DNA of 64,000 nt from Candidatus Segatella mututuai (GCA_002439605.1 DJOI01000074.1:1-64000); one strand, 5' to 3'; shown: positions 1 to 9,143, numbered from the stretch's first letter. Program-made: numbers and translations. Notes: a model not told the origin generated them from the sequence alone.

Positions 1-136
1 GCACAGCCTCCCCACAGGGTTTGTCGGTTGCGCCGAATTCTTCCCTACTCCTCGCCATTCTGCATAACCATGGTTTTCTTTTTCACTTTGTTTAGTGAAA
101 AGTTAATAATTTTGTGCTGTTTTATACCAATACTAC
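1..136. other. left edge, no confident gene
   Basis: I see no complete gene. On the minus strand a frame beginning at an ATG near position 53 stays open to the window edge (about 18 codons), so this may be the start of a leftward gene divergent from rsmA. It is too short to identify. Confidence 0.3.
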
Positions 137-166
137 TTGCCTTCTCGGGAAAATATGTTATCTTTG
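137..166 (+). promoter_or_regulatory. promoter of rsmA (Bacteroidetes type)
   Basis: TTG at 137-139 and TATCTTTG at 159-166 are separated by 19 bases. This matches the known Bacteroidetes sigma-ABfr consensus (TTTG near -33, TAnnTTTG near -7). The rsmA start codon is 14 bases downstream. Confidence 0.75.
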
Positions 167-180
167 CAGAAAATTAAAAC

Positions 181-996
181 ATGAAAGCAGTAAAGCCAAA
201 GAAAAACTTAGGTCAGCATTTCCTTACTGACCTCGGTATTGCCAAGCGAATAGCCGATACAGTAGACGCTTGTCCCGATCTGCCTGTGCTCGAGATAGGT
301 CCGGGTATGGGTGTACTCACACAGTATCTTATAGAGAAGCCACGACCTGTAAAGGCAGTAGAAATAGACTCCGAGTCGGTGGCTTATCTTCACGAAAACT
401 TTCCACGCCTCAAGGACAATATCATAGGCGAGGACTTTCTGCGTATGGACCTCACACGCCTCTTCGATGGAAAGCAGTTTGTGCTTACAGGAAACTACCC
501 CTACGACATTTCTTCGCAGATATTCTTCAAGATGCTCGACTACAAGGATCTCATCCCCTGTTGCACGGGAATGATTCAACGCGAGGTGGCCATGCGCATC
601 GCCTCAGAGCCAGGCAGCAAGGCCTACGGAATCTTAAGTGTCCTCATACAGGCATGGTACAGCGTAGAATACCTCTTCACTGTAGACGAAAACGTATTTA
701 ATCCTCCACCCAAGGTAAAGAGTGCCGTGATTCGCATGACACGCAACAAGGTGACCGAACTGGGCTGCGACGAACGACTCTTCAAGCGTTTGGTAAAAAC
801 CGTCTTCAACCAACGCCGCAAAATGCTAAGAGTAAGCCTAAAACAAATGTTCCCGGGACAAACGCCCCGTGGAGAATTCTATACAGCCGATGTTATGACA
901 CGTCGTCCAGAACAGCTCTCGGTGCAAGAGTTTGTAGCACTCACCAATTATGTGGGAGCAGAACTTGAAAGATTACAAGCTGAAAAAGACGAATAA
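181..996 (+). CDS. rsmA: 16S rRNA (adenine1518-N6/adenine1519-N6) dimethyltransferase RsmA/KsgA
   Basis: Dimethylates two adjacent adenines in the 3'-terminal helix of 16S rRNA using S-adenosylmethionine, a late 30S maturation step in the cytoplasm. The 271-residue length is normal for the family. Visible motifs are the N-terminal KKNLGQHFL, the SAM-binding EIGPGMGVLT (residues 39-48) and the catalytic NYPY (105-108), a common variant of the N-L-P-Y motif IV. The C-terminal helical domain contains VFNQRRKMLR. A good promoter lies directly upstream, and frr and rsgA, also ribosome-cycle genes, follow on the same strand. Frr has its own promoter, so the three are probably not one strict operon. 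Confidence 0.97.
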   Translation: MKAVKPKKNLGQHFLTDLGIAKRIADTVDACPDLPVLEIGPGMGVLTQYLIEKPRPVKAVEIDSESVAYLHENFPRLKDNIIGEDFLRMDLTRLFDGKQFVLTGNYPYDISSQIFFKMLDYKDLIPCCTGMIQREVAMRIASEPGSKAYGILSVLIQAWYSVEYLFTVDENVFNPPPKVKSAVIRMTRNKVTELGCDERLFKRLVKTVFNQRRKMLRVSLKQMFPGQTPRGEFYTADVMTRRPEQLSVQEFVALTNYVGAELERLQAEKDE

Positions 997-1029
997 AAGC
1001 TGGCTTTCCGCATAAATAGCCATAAAAAG

Positions 1030-1061
1030 TTTGGCGGTTACACAAAATATGCCTAAATTTG
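1030..1061 (+). promoter_or_regulatory. promoter of frr-rsgA
   Basis: TTTG at 1030-1033 and TAAATTTG at 1054-1061 are separated by 20 bases, in good agreement with the Bacteroidetes consensus. The frr start codon lies about 60 bases downstream. Confidence 0.65.
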
Positions 1062-1122
1062 TGGCTTGAACGCAAGAACATGTGACAAAAGATTTCATTA
1101 ACAAAAAAGCAAAAATAAAAAT

Positions 1123-1683
1123 ATGATAGACGTAAAAGAAACTTTGAGTAAAGCAGGCGAGCGCATGGAGATGGCAGCGATGTATCTGGCAGAAGAACTC
1201 TCCCACATTCGCGCTGGTCGTGCCAACGTAGCCATCCTCGATGGCGTGAGAGTGAATAGCTATGGCAGCATGGTGCCTCTTAACCAAGTGGCAAATATCA
1301 CAACTCCCGATGCTCGCACCATCGCTATCCGTCCGTGGGACAAGAAAGCCATCAAGGATATAGAGAAGGCCATTATGGACAGCGAAGTAGGCATTACACC
1401 CGAGAACAATGGCGAGATAGTGCGCTTGGGCATCCCGCAGCCCACTGGCGAACGCCGTAAAGAACTTGTAAAACAGTGCAACAAGATTGCAGAGAGGGCT
1501 AAGGTCGAGGTGCGCAACGTGCGTCAGGAGACCAAGGAAAAGTTGAAGAAGGCTATCAAGGACGGATTGTCAGAAGACCTTGAGAAGGATGCCGAAAACG
1601 ACTTGCAAAAGTTGCACGACAAGTACATCAAGCAGTTGGATGCTCTCATGGCCGATAAGGAGAAGGAAATCATGACCGTCTAA
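1123..1683 (+). CDS. frr: ribosome recycling factor
   Basis: Splits the post-termination 70S complex together with EF-G and GTP so that subunits can be reused. The 186-residue length is exactly the family norm. The sequence shows the expected three-helix-bundle arrangement, with a central RAGRANVAILDGVRV segment, the PWDKKAIKDIEKAI stretch and a C-terminal lysine/glutamate-rich helix ending in DALMADKEKEI. The rsgA start is only 10 bases beyond the stop codon, so the two are very likely co-transcribed. This links ribosome recycling with small-subunit maturation. Confidence 0.97.
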   Translation: MIDVKETLSKAGERMEMAAMYLAEELSHIRAGRANVAILDGVRVNSYGSMVPLNQVANITTPDARTIAIRPWDKKAIKDIEKAIMDSEVGITPENNGEIVRLGIPQPTGERRKELVKQCNKIAERAKVEVRNVRQETKEKLKKAIKDGLSEDLEKDAENDLQKLHDKYIKQLDALMADKEKEIMTV

Positions 1684-1692
1684 AATCGGAAG

Positions 1693-2625
1693 ATGAAAGG
1701 ACTTGTCATCAAAAACACAGGAAGCTGGTACACCGTCAAGACCGATGATGGCCAGCTTATCGAAAGCAAGATAAAGGGCAATTTCCGACTGAAAGGAATA
1801 CGCAGTACCAACCCTGTGGCCGTAGGCGACCACGTGCAGCTTATCACCAATCAGGAAGGGACTGCCTTTATCTCCGCCATAGAAGACCGGCGCAATTACA
1901 TCATTCGAAAGTCGCCCAACCTGAGCAAGCAAAGCCATATATTGGCTGCCAATGTAGACCAGGCACTATTGGTGGTGACGGTCAATTATCCACAGACCTC
2001 CACTACCTTTATTGACCGATTCTTAGCTGGAGCAGAGGCTTACCGTGTGCCTGTCATCTTGGTGTTCAACAAGCATGACATTCTCTCCGAAGAAGAACTA
2101 CACTATGAGCAGATGATGCGAAAACTTTACGAAAACATAGGCTACCAATGTGTCGAGCTGTCTGCTGCCACAGGTGAGGGAATAGACCTATTGATGCCCC
2201 ATATCAAGGACAAGATATCACTGCTCAGCGGCAACAGTGGAGTTGGAAAGTCTACGCTTATCAACTTGTTGGTGCCAGAGGCCAACCAGCGTACAGCAGA
2301 AATCAGTGATGCACATAACTCAGGCATGCATACCACCACCTTCAGCGAGATGATTGCGCTGGAGGCTGGAGGTTACCTCATTGATACTCCTGGCATCAAG
2401 GGCTTCGGGACCTTTGACATAGAGAAGAAAGAATTGACGAGCTATTTCAAGGAAATTTTCCAGTTCTCGGATGGTTGCCGTTTTTCAAACTGCACCCACA
2501 CCCACGAACCTGGATGCGCCGTTATCCGTGCCGTGGAAAACCATTACATAGCCAACAGCCGTTACCAGAGCTATCTTTCCATGCTCGAAGACAAGGACGA
2601 GAACAAGTACAGAGAGCCTTTTTAG
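1693..2625 (+). CDS. rsgA: ribosome small subunit-dependent GTPase RsgA (YjeQ/EngC)
   Basis: GTPase that assists and proofreads late 30S assembly. It shows the circularly permuted GTPase order typical of the family: an N-terminal OB-fold (about residues 1-65), then the G4 motif NKHD (near 126) ahead of the G1 P-loop GNSGVGKST (about 180-188), then the DTPG-type G3 motif ([11 protein letters not shown]). A C-terminal zinc knuckle follows (Cys near 262, then C-x-H-x-H-x5-C around 267-275). The 310-residue length is normal. It follows frr after 10 bases and precedes an AraC regulator by 30 bases. Confidence 0.96.
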   Translation: MKGLVIKNTGSWYTVKTDDGQLIESKIKGNFRLKGIRSTNPVAVGDHVQLITNQEGTAFISAIEDRRNYIIRKSPNLSKQSHILAANVDQALLVVTVNYPQTSTTFIDRFLAGAEAYRVPVILVFNKHDILSEEELHYEQMMRKLYENIGYQCVELSAATGEGIDLLMPHIKDKISLLSGNSGVGKSTLINLLVPEANQRTAEISDAHNSGMHTTTFSEMIALEAGGYLIDTPGIKGFGTFDIEKKELTSYFKEIFQFSDGCRFSNCTHTHEPGCAVIRAVENHYIANSRYQSYLSMLEDKDENKYREPF

Positions 2626-2655
2626 GAAAAAGTAGAAAAAGAACAATATAAAAAG

Positions 2656-3579
2656 ATGCCAAACAATGAGCTAAAGAATTTCAAGCAACGCTTCGAGGAG
2701 GGAGAGTTCGCACAGAGTGCAGAACTCAGCACTCGCTATCTCGATGAGAACATTCTTATATTCGACAACATCAAGGTGCTGTCCAATCCCGATCCCGTAA
2801 GATTGCAGATGAACATGATAGCCTCCTGTCAAGCTGGCTGTCTGAGGCTCAACATCAATGGCAAGGAGATCGAGATAGAAAAAAATGACATTTTCGTGTG
2901 TCCGCCCAACAACACGCTCGACATCATGGATGTGTCGCCAGATTTTGACTGCACGGCCATGTGCGTTTCCAACTTAGGCTTGCAGAACATCCTGCGCTCA
3001 CATATCAGAATTTGGAACCGTGCCATGTACGTTGACAAGGTGTTGGTGGTGAAGATGACAGAGGAAGAAATGCTCTTCTATGATAAATTTACCGACTTGG
3101 TGCGCCTCTGTCTCAACGCCGACTACACACAGCTTACATCGTGGAATCCCTACCGCCGAGAAATCGTCGAGACCCTACTCAAGAGTGCTTTGCTGGCACT
3201 ATGCAACAGCTTCTCTTCAACTATCAAAAAGGATGCGGAAAATGCGTCTTCTGCGACAAGCAATCTTTTCGACAATTTTCTCGAATTGTTGCAGCAGAGC
3301 GAAATCAAGCATCAGCCTGTAGAACATTTCGCCCAGCAGTTGGGCATCACCCCAAAATATCTCTCCATATTGTGCAAACGCCATTCCGGCAAGACCGCCA
3401 TCGACTGGATTACCGAATACACCCTATCCGACATTACGTATTATTTGCGTTCTACGAACAAGTCGATAAAGGAAATTTCGGGCATTCTCGGTTTCTCAAA
3501 CACCTCTTTCTTTGGCAAATATGTCAGGGAACATCTACATACTTCACCCCTGAAGTATCGCGAAAATCTAAGGAAATGA
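2656..3579 (+). CDS. AraC-family transcriptional regulator
   Basis: Probable cytoplasmic DNA-binding regulator of 307 residues. The C-terminal third (about 205-300) carries the double helix-turn-helix of the AraC/XylS family: FAQQLGITPKYLSILCKRHSG is the first unit and IKEISGILGFSNTSFFGKYVREHLHTSPLKYR is the second, with its usual signature end. The N-terminal half is cupin-like (IEIEKNDIFVCPPN) and would sense an unknown ligand. It lies 30 bases after rsgA and could be read from the frr promoter. No target operon is evident nearby. The family call is secure; ligand and regulon are unknown. Confidence 0.9.
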   Translation: MPNNELKNFKQRFEEGEFAQSAELSTRYLDENILIFDNIKVLSNPDPVRLQMNMIASCQAGCLRLNINGKEIEIEKNDIFVCPPNNTLDIMDVSPDFDCTAMCVSNLGLQNILRSHIRIWNRAMYVDKVLVVKMTEEEMLFYDKFTDLVRLCLNADYTQLTSWNPYRREIVETLLKSALLALCNSFSSTIKKDAENASSATSNLFDNFLELLQQSEIKHQPVEHFAQQLGITPKYLSILCKRHSGKTAIDWITEYTLSDITYYLRSTNKSIKEISGILGFSNTSFFGKYVREHLHTSPLKYRENLRK

Positions 3580-3640
3580 CATTTTTTAGAAATCTGACAA
3601 GTCCCCCCAATCATGGGTAGTTCATCTTGAGCACACAAAC

Positions 3641-3673
3641 AAAAAAAAAGCACCTTTCGAAAAGAAAAGTGCT
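3641..3673 (-). terminator. terminator of tRNA-Gln
   Basis: On the minus strand an AGCAC...GTGCT stem with one internal mismatch and a short loop is followed by nine T residues (A run 3641-3649 on plus). It lies 3 bases past the tRNA 3' end. Confidence 0.7.
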
Positions 3674-3675
3674 CG

Positions 3676-3749
3676 TGGTTGGGATACCCGGATTCGAACC
3701 AGGAATGACAGGACCAGAATCTGTAGTGTTACCATTACACCATATCCCA
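3676..3749 (-). tRNA. tRNA-Gln (anticodon CTG)
   Basis: Cloverleaf read on the minus strand. The acceptor stem TGGGATA pairs with TATCCCA, the D-arm contains AATGGTAA, the anticodon loop TTCTGGT carries CTG, the T-loop is GGTTCGAATCC, and the 3' CCA is encoded (3676-3678). The lowest anticodon-stem pair is A-C, which is unusual but tolerated. It has its own promoter and terminator and sits between the AraC regulator and rsfS, opposite to both. Confidence 0.95.
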
Positions 3750-3761
3750 TTTTTTATTTTT

Positions 3762-3819
3762 GCAATATCCTTTCCGATATTGCGAGTGCAAAGGTAACAC
3801 TTTTTTCTGAACCCACAAA
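3762..3819 (-). promoter_or_regulatory. promoter and hairpin leader of tRNA-Gln
   Basis: On the minus strand TTTG (3816-3819) and TACCTTTG (3789-3796) are spaced by 19 bases. A leader hairpin GCAATATC/GATATTGC with a six-base loop (3762-3783) lies between the expected start of transcription and the tRNA, possibly a processing signal. Confidence 0.65.
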
Positions 3820-3962
3820 TTTTTTCTCTACTTTTTTACCAAAAAACTTTATTTTTTTTATTTTCATGTCTTTTTCAACAGAAAATACGTGTTTTTAGGC
3901 TGTACCAACCTTAAAAAAACAGAAAAGTTGGAGGAAAGTAACACATACTCATTTTTTTGCAC

Positions 3963-3970
3963 TATCTTTG
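3963..3970 (+). promoter_or_regulatory. -7 element of rsfS-ftsH-cdsA
   Basis: TATCTTTG 27 bases before the rsfS start matches the Bacteroidetes -7 box. I see no clear -33 TTTG at the right distance, so the promoter may be weak or activator-dependent. Confidence 0.45.
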
Positions 3971-3997
3971 TAGTCGAATAATACAACGTACAACCCA

Positions 3998-4357
3998 ATG
4001 AATACTACAAAACAATTAGTAGAAACAATTAAAGAAGGAATACAAGAGAAAAAAGGCAGCAATATTGTCATTGCCGACCTAAGCGAAATAGACGGCGCCA
4101 TAGCCAAGTACTTTATCATCTGTCAAGGCGGTTCCCCCACCCAGGTGGAAGCAATTGCCGAATCTGTGGGCGACTTCTGCAGAAAGGAATTGGGCGAAAA
4201 ACCTGTTAATGTAGCAGGATTGGGAAACGACCAATGGGTAGCTATCGACTTCGTGGATGTACTCGTGCATATTTTCCTACCTGAAGCAAGACAATTCTAC
4301 GACTTGGAACACCTGTGGGAAGATGCCAAGCTGACAACCATTCCCGATGTGATGTAA
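3998..4357 (+). CDS. rsfS: ribosomal silencing factor RsfS (Iojap family)
   Basis: Binds ribosomal protein uL14 on the 50S subunit and blocks subunit joining when nutrients are scarce. The 119-residue length matches the family. Characteristic segments are DLSEIDGAIAKYFIICQGGS near the N terminus, NDQWVAIDFVDVLVHIF and the C-terminal RQFYDLEHLWEDA. It lies 75 bases upstream of ftsH on the same strand, a common Bacteroidetes pairing (rsfS-ftsH-cdsA), and probably shares its transcript. Confidence 0.95.
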   Translation: MNTTKQLVETIKEGIQEKKGSNIVIADLSEIDGAIAKYFIICQGGSPTQVEAIAESVGDFCRKELGEKPVNVAGLGNDQWVAIDFVDVLVHIFLPEARQFYDLEHLWEDAKLTTIPDVM

Positions 4358-4432
4358 CAACAATCGCGCGTACATTAGATACATCTTAGAAAGCAAGAAA
4401 CAAAAGTAAAAAAAGGAAAGGAAACATTCAAT

Positions 4433-6553
4433 ATGGAACAAGGCAACAACAAGAACAATCTCGGTGGACCTCAGCCACCCAAAATGCCTAAGTTCAACAT
4501 GAACTGGCTATATATACTTATTCTCGTCGGACTGATGGCAGCCTACCTAAGCGGAGGCACAAACTCTTTAGGAGGAAGCGCCACACAAGAAGCCACCTAC
4601 ACACAGTTTAAGCAATATGTGGAAAAAGGCTATGTGCTGAGCGTAGTGGCCAATAAGACAGAGAACACACTGAAACTGTATATCAACCCAAAATACTCCC
4701 GCGAGGTGTACAAGACCTCTGCAAAGAACTTAGGAACAAACCCTTATGTAGAGGTACAGTTTGGCTCGGTCGACGAGGTGGACAAGTTTGCCAACGCGAT
4801 GGTGCAAGCCAAGAAAATCAATTCGTTTAGTTATAAGAACGAGTCGTCGGATGGTTTTCTCCAAATACTATGGAACATCTTTCCACTGGTTCTCTTCTTC
4901 GTATTCATATGGTGGATGTCGGGACGCATGGGCGGCATGGGTGGCTCCGGCGGAGGCATCTTCAATGTAGGCAAGAGCAAAGCACGTATGTATGAAAAAG
5001 GAAATGCCATAGGCATCACTTTCAAAGACGTAGCAGGACAAGAAGGAGCCAAACAGGAAGTACAGGAAATCGTAGACTTTCTGAAGAACCCCAGCAAGTA
5101 TACAGACTTAGGTGGCAAGATTCCAAAGGGAGCGCTCCTCGTAGGACCTCCGGGAACAGGTAAGACCCTCCTCGCCAAAGCTGTGGCAGGAGAAGCTGGC
5201 GTACCTTTCTTCTCCATGAGCGGTTCCGACTTCGTAGAGATGTTTGTCGGTGTAGGCGCATCACGGGTACGCGATCTCTTCCGCCAAGCTAAGGAGAAGG
5301 CACCCTGTATCATCTTCATCGATGAGATTGATGCTGTGGGACGCGCCCGTAGCAAAAATCCATCCATGGGAGGCAATGACGAGCGAGAGAACACGCTCAA
5401 CGCTCTGCTTACAGAGATGGATGGATTTGGAACAAACAGCGGAGTCATCATCCTGGCTGCCACGAACCGCGTGGACATGCTCGACAGTGCCTTGCTACGT
5501 GCAGGACGATTCGACCGTGAGATACATGTCGACCTGCCCGACTTGAATGAGCGAAAAGCCATCTTCCTGGTTCACCTTAAACCTATAAAAGTAGACAAGA
5601 GTGTAGATGTCGACCTGTTGGCACGACAGACACCAGGATTCTCGGGGGCCGACATTGCAAATGTGTGCAACGAGGCAGCCCTCATAGCGGCACGCCACGA
5701 CAAGAAGAGCGTTAGCAAGCAAGACTTCCTCGACGCAGTAGACCGTATCGTGGGCGGACTGGAGAAAAAGACAAAAGTCATGACAGCCGAAGAGAAACGA
5801 AGCATCGCACTCCATGAGGCGGGCCATGCCACCATCTCATGGTTTTGCCAGTACGCCAATCCACTTATCAAGGTAACCATCGTGCCACGAGGACAGGCTC
5901 TCGGAGCCGCCTGGTACCTGCCAGAAGAACGGCAGATTACCACCAAGGAGCAGATGCTCGACGAAATGTGTTCGCTCATGGGCGGACGTGCCGCAGAAGA
6001 ACTCTTCACCGGGCATATATCATCGGGAGCCATGAACGACTTGGAAAGAGCGACCAAGAGTGCTTATGGCATGATAGCCTACTTAGGTATGAGCGACCGA
6101 CTGCCGAATATATGCTACTACAACAACCAGGAATATTCCTTCCAGCGCCCATACTCTGAGACCACAGCCCGCATGATAGACGAAGAGGTGCTCAAGATGG
6201 TAAACGAACAGTACGCACGCGCCAAGAAAATCCTCATGGAACACAAGGAAGGCCACAATGCGCTTGCCAAGCTCCTCATCCAGAAAGAGGTGATCATGGC
6301 AGAAGACGTGGAGAAGATTTTCGGTAAGCGTCCATGGATAAGCCGTTCGCAGGAAATCATGGAGGATGAACAGCCCAAGATAGACGACAAACTGAAAGAA
6401 CTGCCAGAGGTGCAAGCTGCCATCAAGGCCCACGAGCAAGCACAGCAGGAAGACAATTCACCCAAAAACGCAGAAAGCAATGATGCCGATGCGCCGCAGG
6501 ACAACAAGAATTCTGAAGAAACAAACAATAATAAAAATAAGGATTCACAATGA
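4433..6553 (+). CDS. ftsH: ATP-dependent zinc metalloprotease FtsH
   Basis: Membrane-anchored hexameric AAA+ protease that degrades misfolded membrane proteins and selected regulators. Two transmembrane segments are visible (about residues 22-40 and 143-162) around a periplasmic domain. The AAA module has Walker A GPPGTGKT (about 237-244), Walker B IIFIDEID (about 291-298) and the second region of homology [18 protein letters not shown]. The zinc site HEAGH lies near 461-465. At 706 residues it is longer than the E. coli protein (about 645). The excess is a charged N/D/E/K-rich tail (last 50 residues) that looks disordered. The stop codon overlaps the cdsA start (ATGA), implying translational coupling. 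Confidence 0.97.
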   Translation: MEQGNNKNNLGGPQPPKMPKFNMNWLYILILVGLMAAYLSGGTNSLGGSATQEATYTQFKQYVEKGYVLSVVANKTENTLKLYINPKYSREVYKTSAKNLGTNPYVEVQFGSVDEVDKFANAMVQAKKINSFSYKNESSDGFLQILWNIFPLVLFFVFIWWMSGRMGGMGGSGGGIFNVGKSKARMYEKGNAIGITFKDVAGQEGAKQEVQEIVDFLKNPSKYTDLGGKIPKGALLVGPPGTGKTLLAKAVAGEAGVPFFSMSGSDFVEMFVGVGASRVRDLFRQAKEKAPCIIFIDEIDAVGRARSKNPSMGGNDERENTLNALLTEMDGFGTNSGVIILAATNRVDMLDSALLRAGRFDREIHVDLPDLNERKAIFLVHLKPIKVDKSVDVDLLARQTPGFSGADIANVCNEAALIAARHDKKSVSKQDFLDAVDRIVGGLEKKTKVMTAEEKRSIALHEAGHATISWFCQYANPLIKVTIVPRGQALGAAWYLPEERQITTKEQMLDEMCSLMGGRAAEELFTGHISSGAMNDLERATKSAYGMIAYLGMSDRLPNICYYNNQEYSFQRPYSETTARMIDEEVLKMVNEQYARAKKILMEHKEGHNALAKLLIQKEVIMAEDVEKIFGKRPWISRSQEIMEDEQPKIDDKLKELPEVQAAIKAHEQAQQEDNSPKNAESNDADAPQDNKNSEETNNNKNKDSQ

Positions 6554-7419
6554 CCAGCAAACAAAAGAATCTAATCGTGAGATCCATCACGGGCATCTTG
6601 TTCGTGGTATGCATGGTGTCTTGCTTTCTCAACCCAAGAGCCATGATTTTTCTCTTTACAATCATCACAGGACTCAGCATTTGGGAATACTGCGGACTGG
6701 TGAACAACGAGAAAGAAGACGTGACTGTCAACCAGCTCATCTGCACCGTTGCCGGAGTATACTTTTTCCTTGCTGTGGCAGGGTTGCGAACAGGCTTTGT
6801 TGGCAATTTCATCGTCTTCGTGCCCTATTTACTCACCATCGTCTACCTGTTTATCAGCGAGTTGTATACGGGCAACAAAGATGCTATCAACGACTGGGCC
6901 TACGCCATGCTCTCGCAGATGTACATCGCCCTACCCCTATCCATGATTAACGTTCTGGCTTTCGAATACTCTTCCTTCGATGGACAGATACACTACGACT
7001 TGCTGTTGCCACTGAGCGTTTTCATCTTCCTTTGGGCAAACGACACTGGAGCCTACTGCAGCGGTTCGCTCTTCGGCAAGCATAAACTCTTTCCACGCAT
7101 CAGCCCAGCAAAAAGCTGGGAAGGAAGCATCGGGGGAGGAATATTCGTACTGATCGCTGCCACCATTATAGGTTATTGGGCCAATGATGGTGAGGCTCAC
7201 CGACTCAGCATTGCTGGATGGATTGGTTTAGGTCTGGTCGTCGTATTTTTCGGAACATGGGGCGACCTGGTAGAAAGTCTCTTCAAACGCACGTTGGGAG
7301 TAAAGGACAGCGGCACGCTATTACCTGGACATGGTGGCATGCTCGACCGTTTCGACTCTTCACTAATGGCCATTCCTGCAGCTGTCATCTACCTCTATAC
7401 GCTGCAGTTGTTCGTGTAA
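6550..7419 (+). CDS. cdsA: phosphatidate cytidylyltransferase
   Basis: Integral membrane enzyme converting phosphatidic acid and CTP into CDP-diacylglycerol, the branch point of phospholipid synthesis. The 289 residues form about seven or eight hydrophobic segments. The family signature is intact near the C terminus (GDLVESLFKRTLGVKDSG, then LLPGHGGMLDRFDS). SPAKSWEGSIGG is the conserved stretch just before. It overlaps ftsH by four bases (ATGA), so it is translated as part of the rsfS-ftsH-cdsA unit. Confidence 0.96.
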   Translation: MTSKQKNLIVRSITGILFVVCMVSCFLNPRAMIFLFTIITGLSIWEYCGLVNNEKEDVTVNQLICTVAGVYFFLAVAGLRTGFVGNFIVFVPYLLTIVYLFISELYTGNKDAINDWAYAMLSQMYIALPLSMINVLAFEYSSFDGQIHYDLLLPLSVFIFLWANDTGAYCSGSLFGKHKLFPRISPAKSWEGSIGGGIFVLIAATIIGYWANDGEAHRLSIAGWIGLGLVVVFFGTWGDLVESLFKRTLGVKDSGTLLPGHGGMLDRFDSSLMAIPAAVIYLYTLQLFV

Positions 7420-7430
7420 AAAAGCTAAAA

Positions 7431-7459
7431 GCTCATGAGTTCCCCCTTGACTCATGAGC
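7431..7459. terminator. hairpin after cdsA
   Basis: Perfect 10-bp inverted repeat (GCTCATGAGT/ACTCATGAGC) with a nine-base loop, 12 bases after the cdsA stop. There is no T tract, so it may act as an mRNA 3'-end stabiliser rather than a strong terminator. Confidence 0.5.
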
Positions 7460-7604
7460 CACCCTCAACAACAAACGTTCGCAGGACTCTATACATTTGA
7501 AAAATTGCGAAACGTATCCTCTCCCTAAACAATCGTCAGCAAACACAAGAAGAAAAATCTCCTTAGAATTCTTATATATCAACTTCATAAACTTACTAAG
7601 AGAC

Positions 7605-8558
7605 ATGAAAAAGCTTTTGACCTTACTCGTTGCCATGCTCTGCATCATGCAGGCACAGGCCGCAACCCCCGTAAAACAATTTGGACAACTACAAGTAAAA
7701 GATGCTCAACTATGCGACCAAAACGGGCAACCCATAGTGCTAAGAGGCGTAAGCTTAGGTTGGCACAACATCTGGCCACGCTTCTACAACAAGCAAGCCG
7801 TGAAATGGCTCATCAACGACTGGCACGCCAACATCATCCGTGCTGCCATGGGCATTCAAATAGAAGACAACTATTTAGAGAATCCACAGTTTGCAGAAGA
7901 ATGTATAACCACAGTGGTCGATGCTGCCATCAAATATGGAGCATATGTCATCATCGACTGGCATGCTCACAAAATGCACACCCAAGAAGCCAAAGCTTTC
8001 TTTGGCAAAATGGCAAAGAAGTATGGTAAGTATCCCAATGTGCTCTACGAATTGTACAACGAACCTGTGGATGATTCCTGGGATAGTTTGAAAATCTATG
8101 CAAAGACTATCATCGACGAAATACGCAAATACGACCCAGACAACATTATCCTCATGGGCTGCCCACATTGGGACCAAGACATTGACCTCGTGGCTAAAAG
8201 CCCTATAGAGAATGTAAACAACGTAATGTACACACTACATTTCTATGCTGCCACTCATACAGATTATCTTCGCAACAAGTTGGAAGCTGCCGTAAAAGAC
8301 GGGTTACCTGTATTTGTATCAGAATGTGCCGGAATGGAAGCTTCGGGCAACGGCCCACTGGCTCCCGAAGAGTATCAGAAATGGCTCGATGTGATGGAAA
8401 CGAACAAGGTAAGCTGGGTCAACTGGTCAGTTTCAGACAAGGATGAAACCTGCTCCATGCTCCTGCCTCGTGCCAAAGCTACAGGCAACTGGACACCAGA
8501 CCTCATCAAGCCTTGGGGCAAGATGGTAAGAGAAGCGCTGAGAAAATACAACAAGTAG
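7605..8558 (+). CDS. glycoside hydrolase family 5 endoglucanase-like protein, secreted
   Basis: Likely cleaves beta-1,4-glucan. I chose the ATG at 7605 (317 residues) because it opens a classical signal peptide (MKKLLTLLVAMLCIMQAQA, cleavage near 19-20). The frame extends upstream to 7497 but only adds an implausible leader. The GH5 fold is recognisable: LYELYNEP holds the acid/base Glu153 and VFVSECAG holds the nucleophile Glu240, with conserved HxH-like IDWHAH (118-122) and NWSVSDK near the end. A single catalytic domain is present, with no carbohydrate-binding module. It stands alone after cdsA and ends in a strong terminator. Exact substrate (cellulose, glucomannan or licheninan) cannot be read from the sequence. 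Confidence 0.88.
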   Translation: MKKLLTLLVAMLCIMQAQAATPVKQFGQLQVKDAQLCDQNGQPIVLRGVSLGWHNIWPRFYNKQAVKWLINDWHANIIRAAMGIQIEDNYLENPQFAEECITTVVDAAIKYGAYVIIDWHAHKMHTQEAKAFFGKMAKKYGKYPNVLYELYNEPVDDSWDSLKIYAKTIIDEIRKYDPDNIILMGCPHWDQDIDLVAKSPIENVNNVMYTLHFYAATHTDYLRNKLEAAVKDGLPVFVSECAGMEASGNGPLAPEEYQKWLDVMETNKVSWVNWSVSDKDETCSMLLPRAKATGNWTPDLIKPWGKMVREALRKYNK

Positions 8559-8574
8559 CACACCCTCTCAGCGA

Positions 8575-8675
8575 AGTAGTATTTACTTTACCATCGCGAC
8601 AGCATTTACTTTTGGTAGTATTTTTTCATTGCAGTAGTACTTATTTTGGCAAATAAGTACTACTGTCTTTTTTTC
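8575..8675 (+). terminator. GH5 terminator preceded by degenerate repeats
   Basis: A perfect 15-bp stem (CAGTAGTACTTATTT and its complement, 8632-8665) with a four-base loop is followed by a T-rich run, a strong intrinsic terminator. Upstream, related motifs (AGTAGTATTTACTTT at 8575, GCATTTACTTTTGG near 8602, GGTAGTATTTTTT at 8614) look like degenerate copies of the same unit. The first two are in register at 23 bp. Confidence 0.75.
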
Positions 8676-8819
8676 AAAGACACTTGTACATGCCAACAAA
8701 GATACTTTTGTTTTTTTAAGAAGTTTACTATCCCCAGTTCCTCAAGTAACTACTCTGCATAAGTCGTCAACTATGAATATGACTAAACTCACGATATAAA
8801 TGTTTTCTTTAACCTATAA

Positions 8820-8895
8820 AAATCTATGTTCTAAAAGTTTAGAACTTATATACGAAAGTTTAGAACTTGTGTCCGAAAGTTTAGAACATAGATTT
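8820..8895. repeat. 21-bp iterated palindromic repeat array (TTTAGAAC)
   Basis: AAGTTTAGAAC occurs three times with a period of 21 bp (near 8835, 8856 and 8877), preceded by one inverted copy. The outermost arms, 8820-8835 and 8880-8895, form a perfect 16-bp inverted repeat, and the first junction is itself a palindrome (GTTCTAAA-AG-TTTAGAAC). The array lies between the 3' ends of two convergent genes. Confidence 0.85.
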
Positions 8896-8902
8896 ATCCA
8901 CA
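8894..8902 (+). other. DnaA-box-like nonamer
   Basis: TTATCCACA, an exact match to the E. coli consensus DnaA box, lies immediately after the repeat array. A single 9-mer can occur by chance and no cluster of further boxes is apparent. Confidence 0.35.
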
Positions 8903-8918
8903 AGAGAAGAACAAATTC

Positions 8919-9011
8919 ATTGTGGTCTAACGATTTTAGTTAACCACTTTCAGTATTATTGTTAATACAGGTTGACCCAGTTATTGTGGTTTAACGATTT
9001 TTGTTGACCAC
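8919..9011. repeat. pair of 29-bp repeats with internal dyad symmetry
   Basis: Copies at 8919-8947 and 8983-9011 agree at 26 of 29 bases. Each has half-sites GTGGTyTAAC and GTTrACCAC around a GATTTT spacer, so each can form a hairpin or bind a dimeric protein. Copy starts are 64 bp apart. No gene start lies nearby: flanking genes both end toward this gap. Confidence 0.8.
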
Positions 9012-9143
9012 ATAACCTAACCGAAAACAATACAGATAGTATAAAGGTATTTACTCATGACTTATAGGGGTGCAGAGCAATTACGTTCTCAAAGACAACA
9101 GACCGTTCCTTGAGAAAGTGTTTTCTATACCAACAACACTATT

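Noticed and set aside
4831..5562. Long minus-strand ORF opposite ftsH
   Set aside because: Shadow frame of a highly conserved gene; no independent motif or ribosome-binding site.
8559..9143. Replication origin
   Set aside because: Only one DnaA-box match is present, and sampled lines on both sides (about 5 kb and 16 kb) show C exceeding G on the plus strand, so no skew switch is evident. Kept only as a testable idea.
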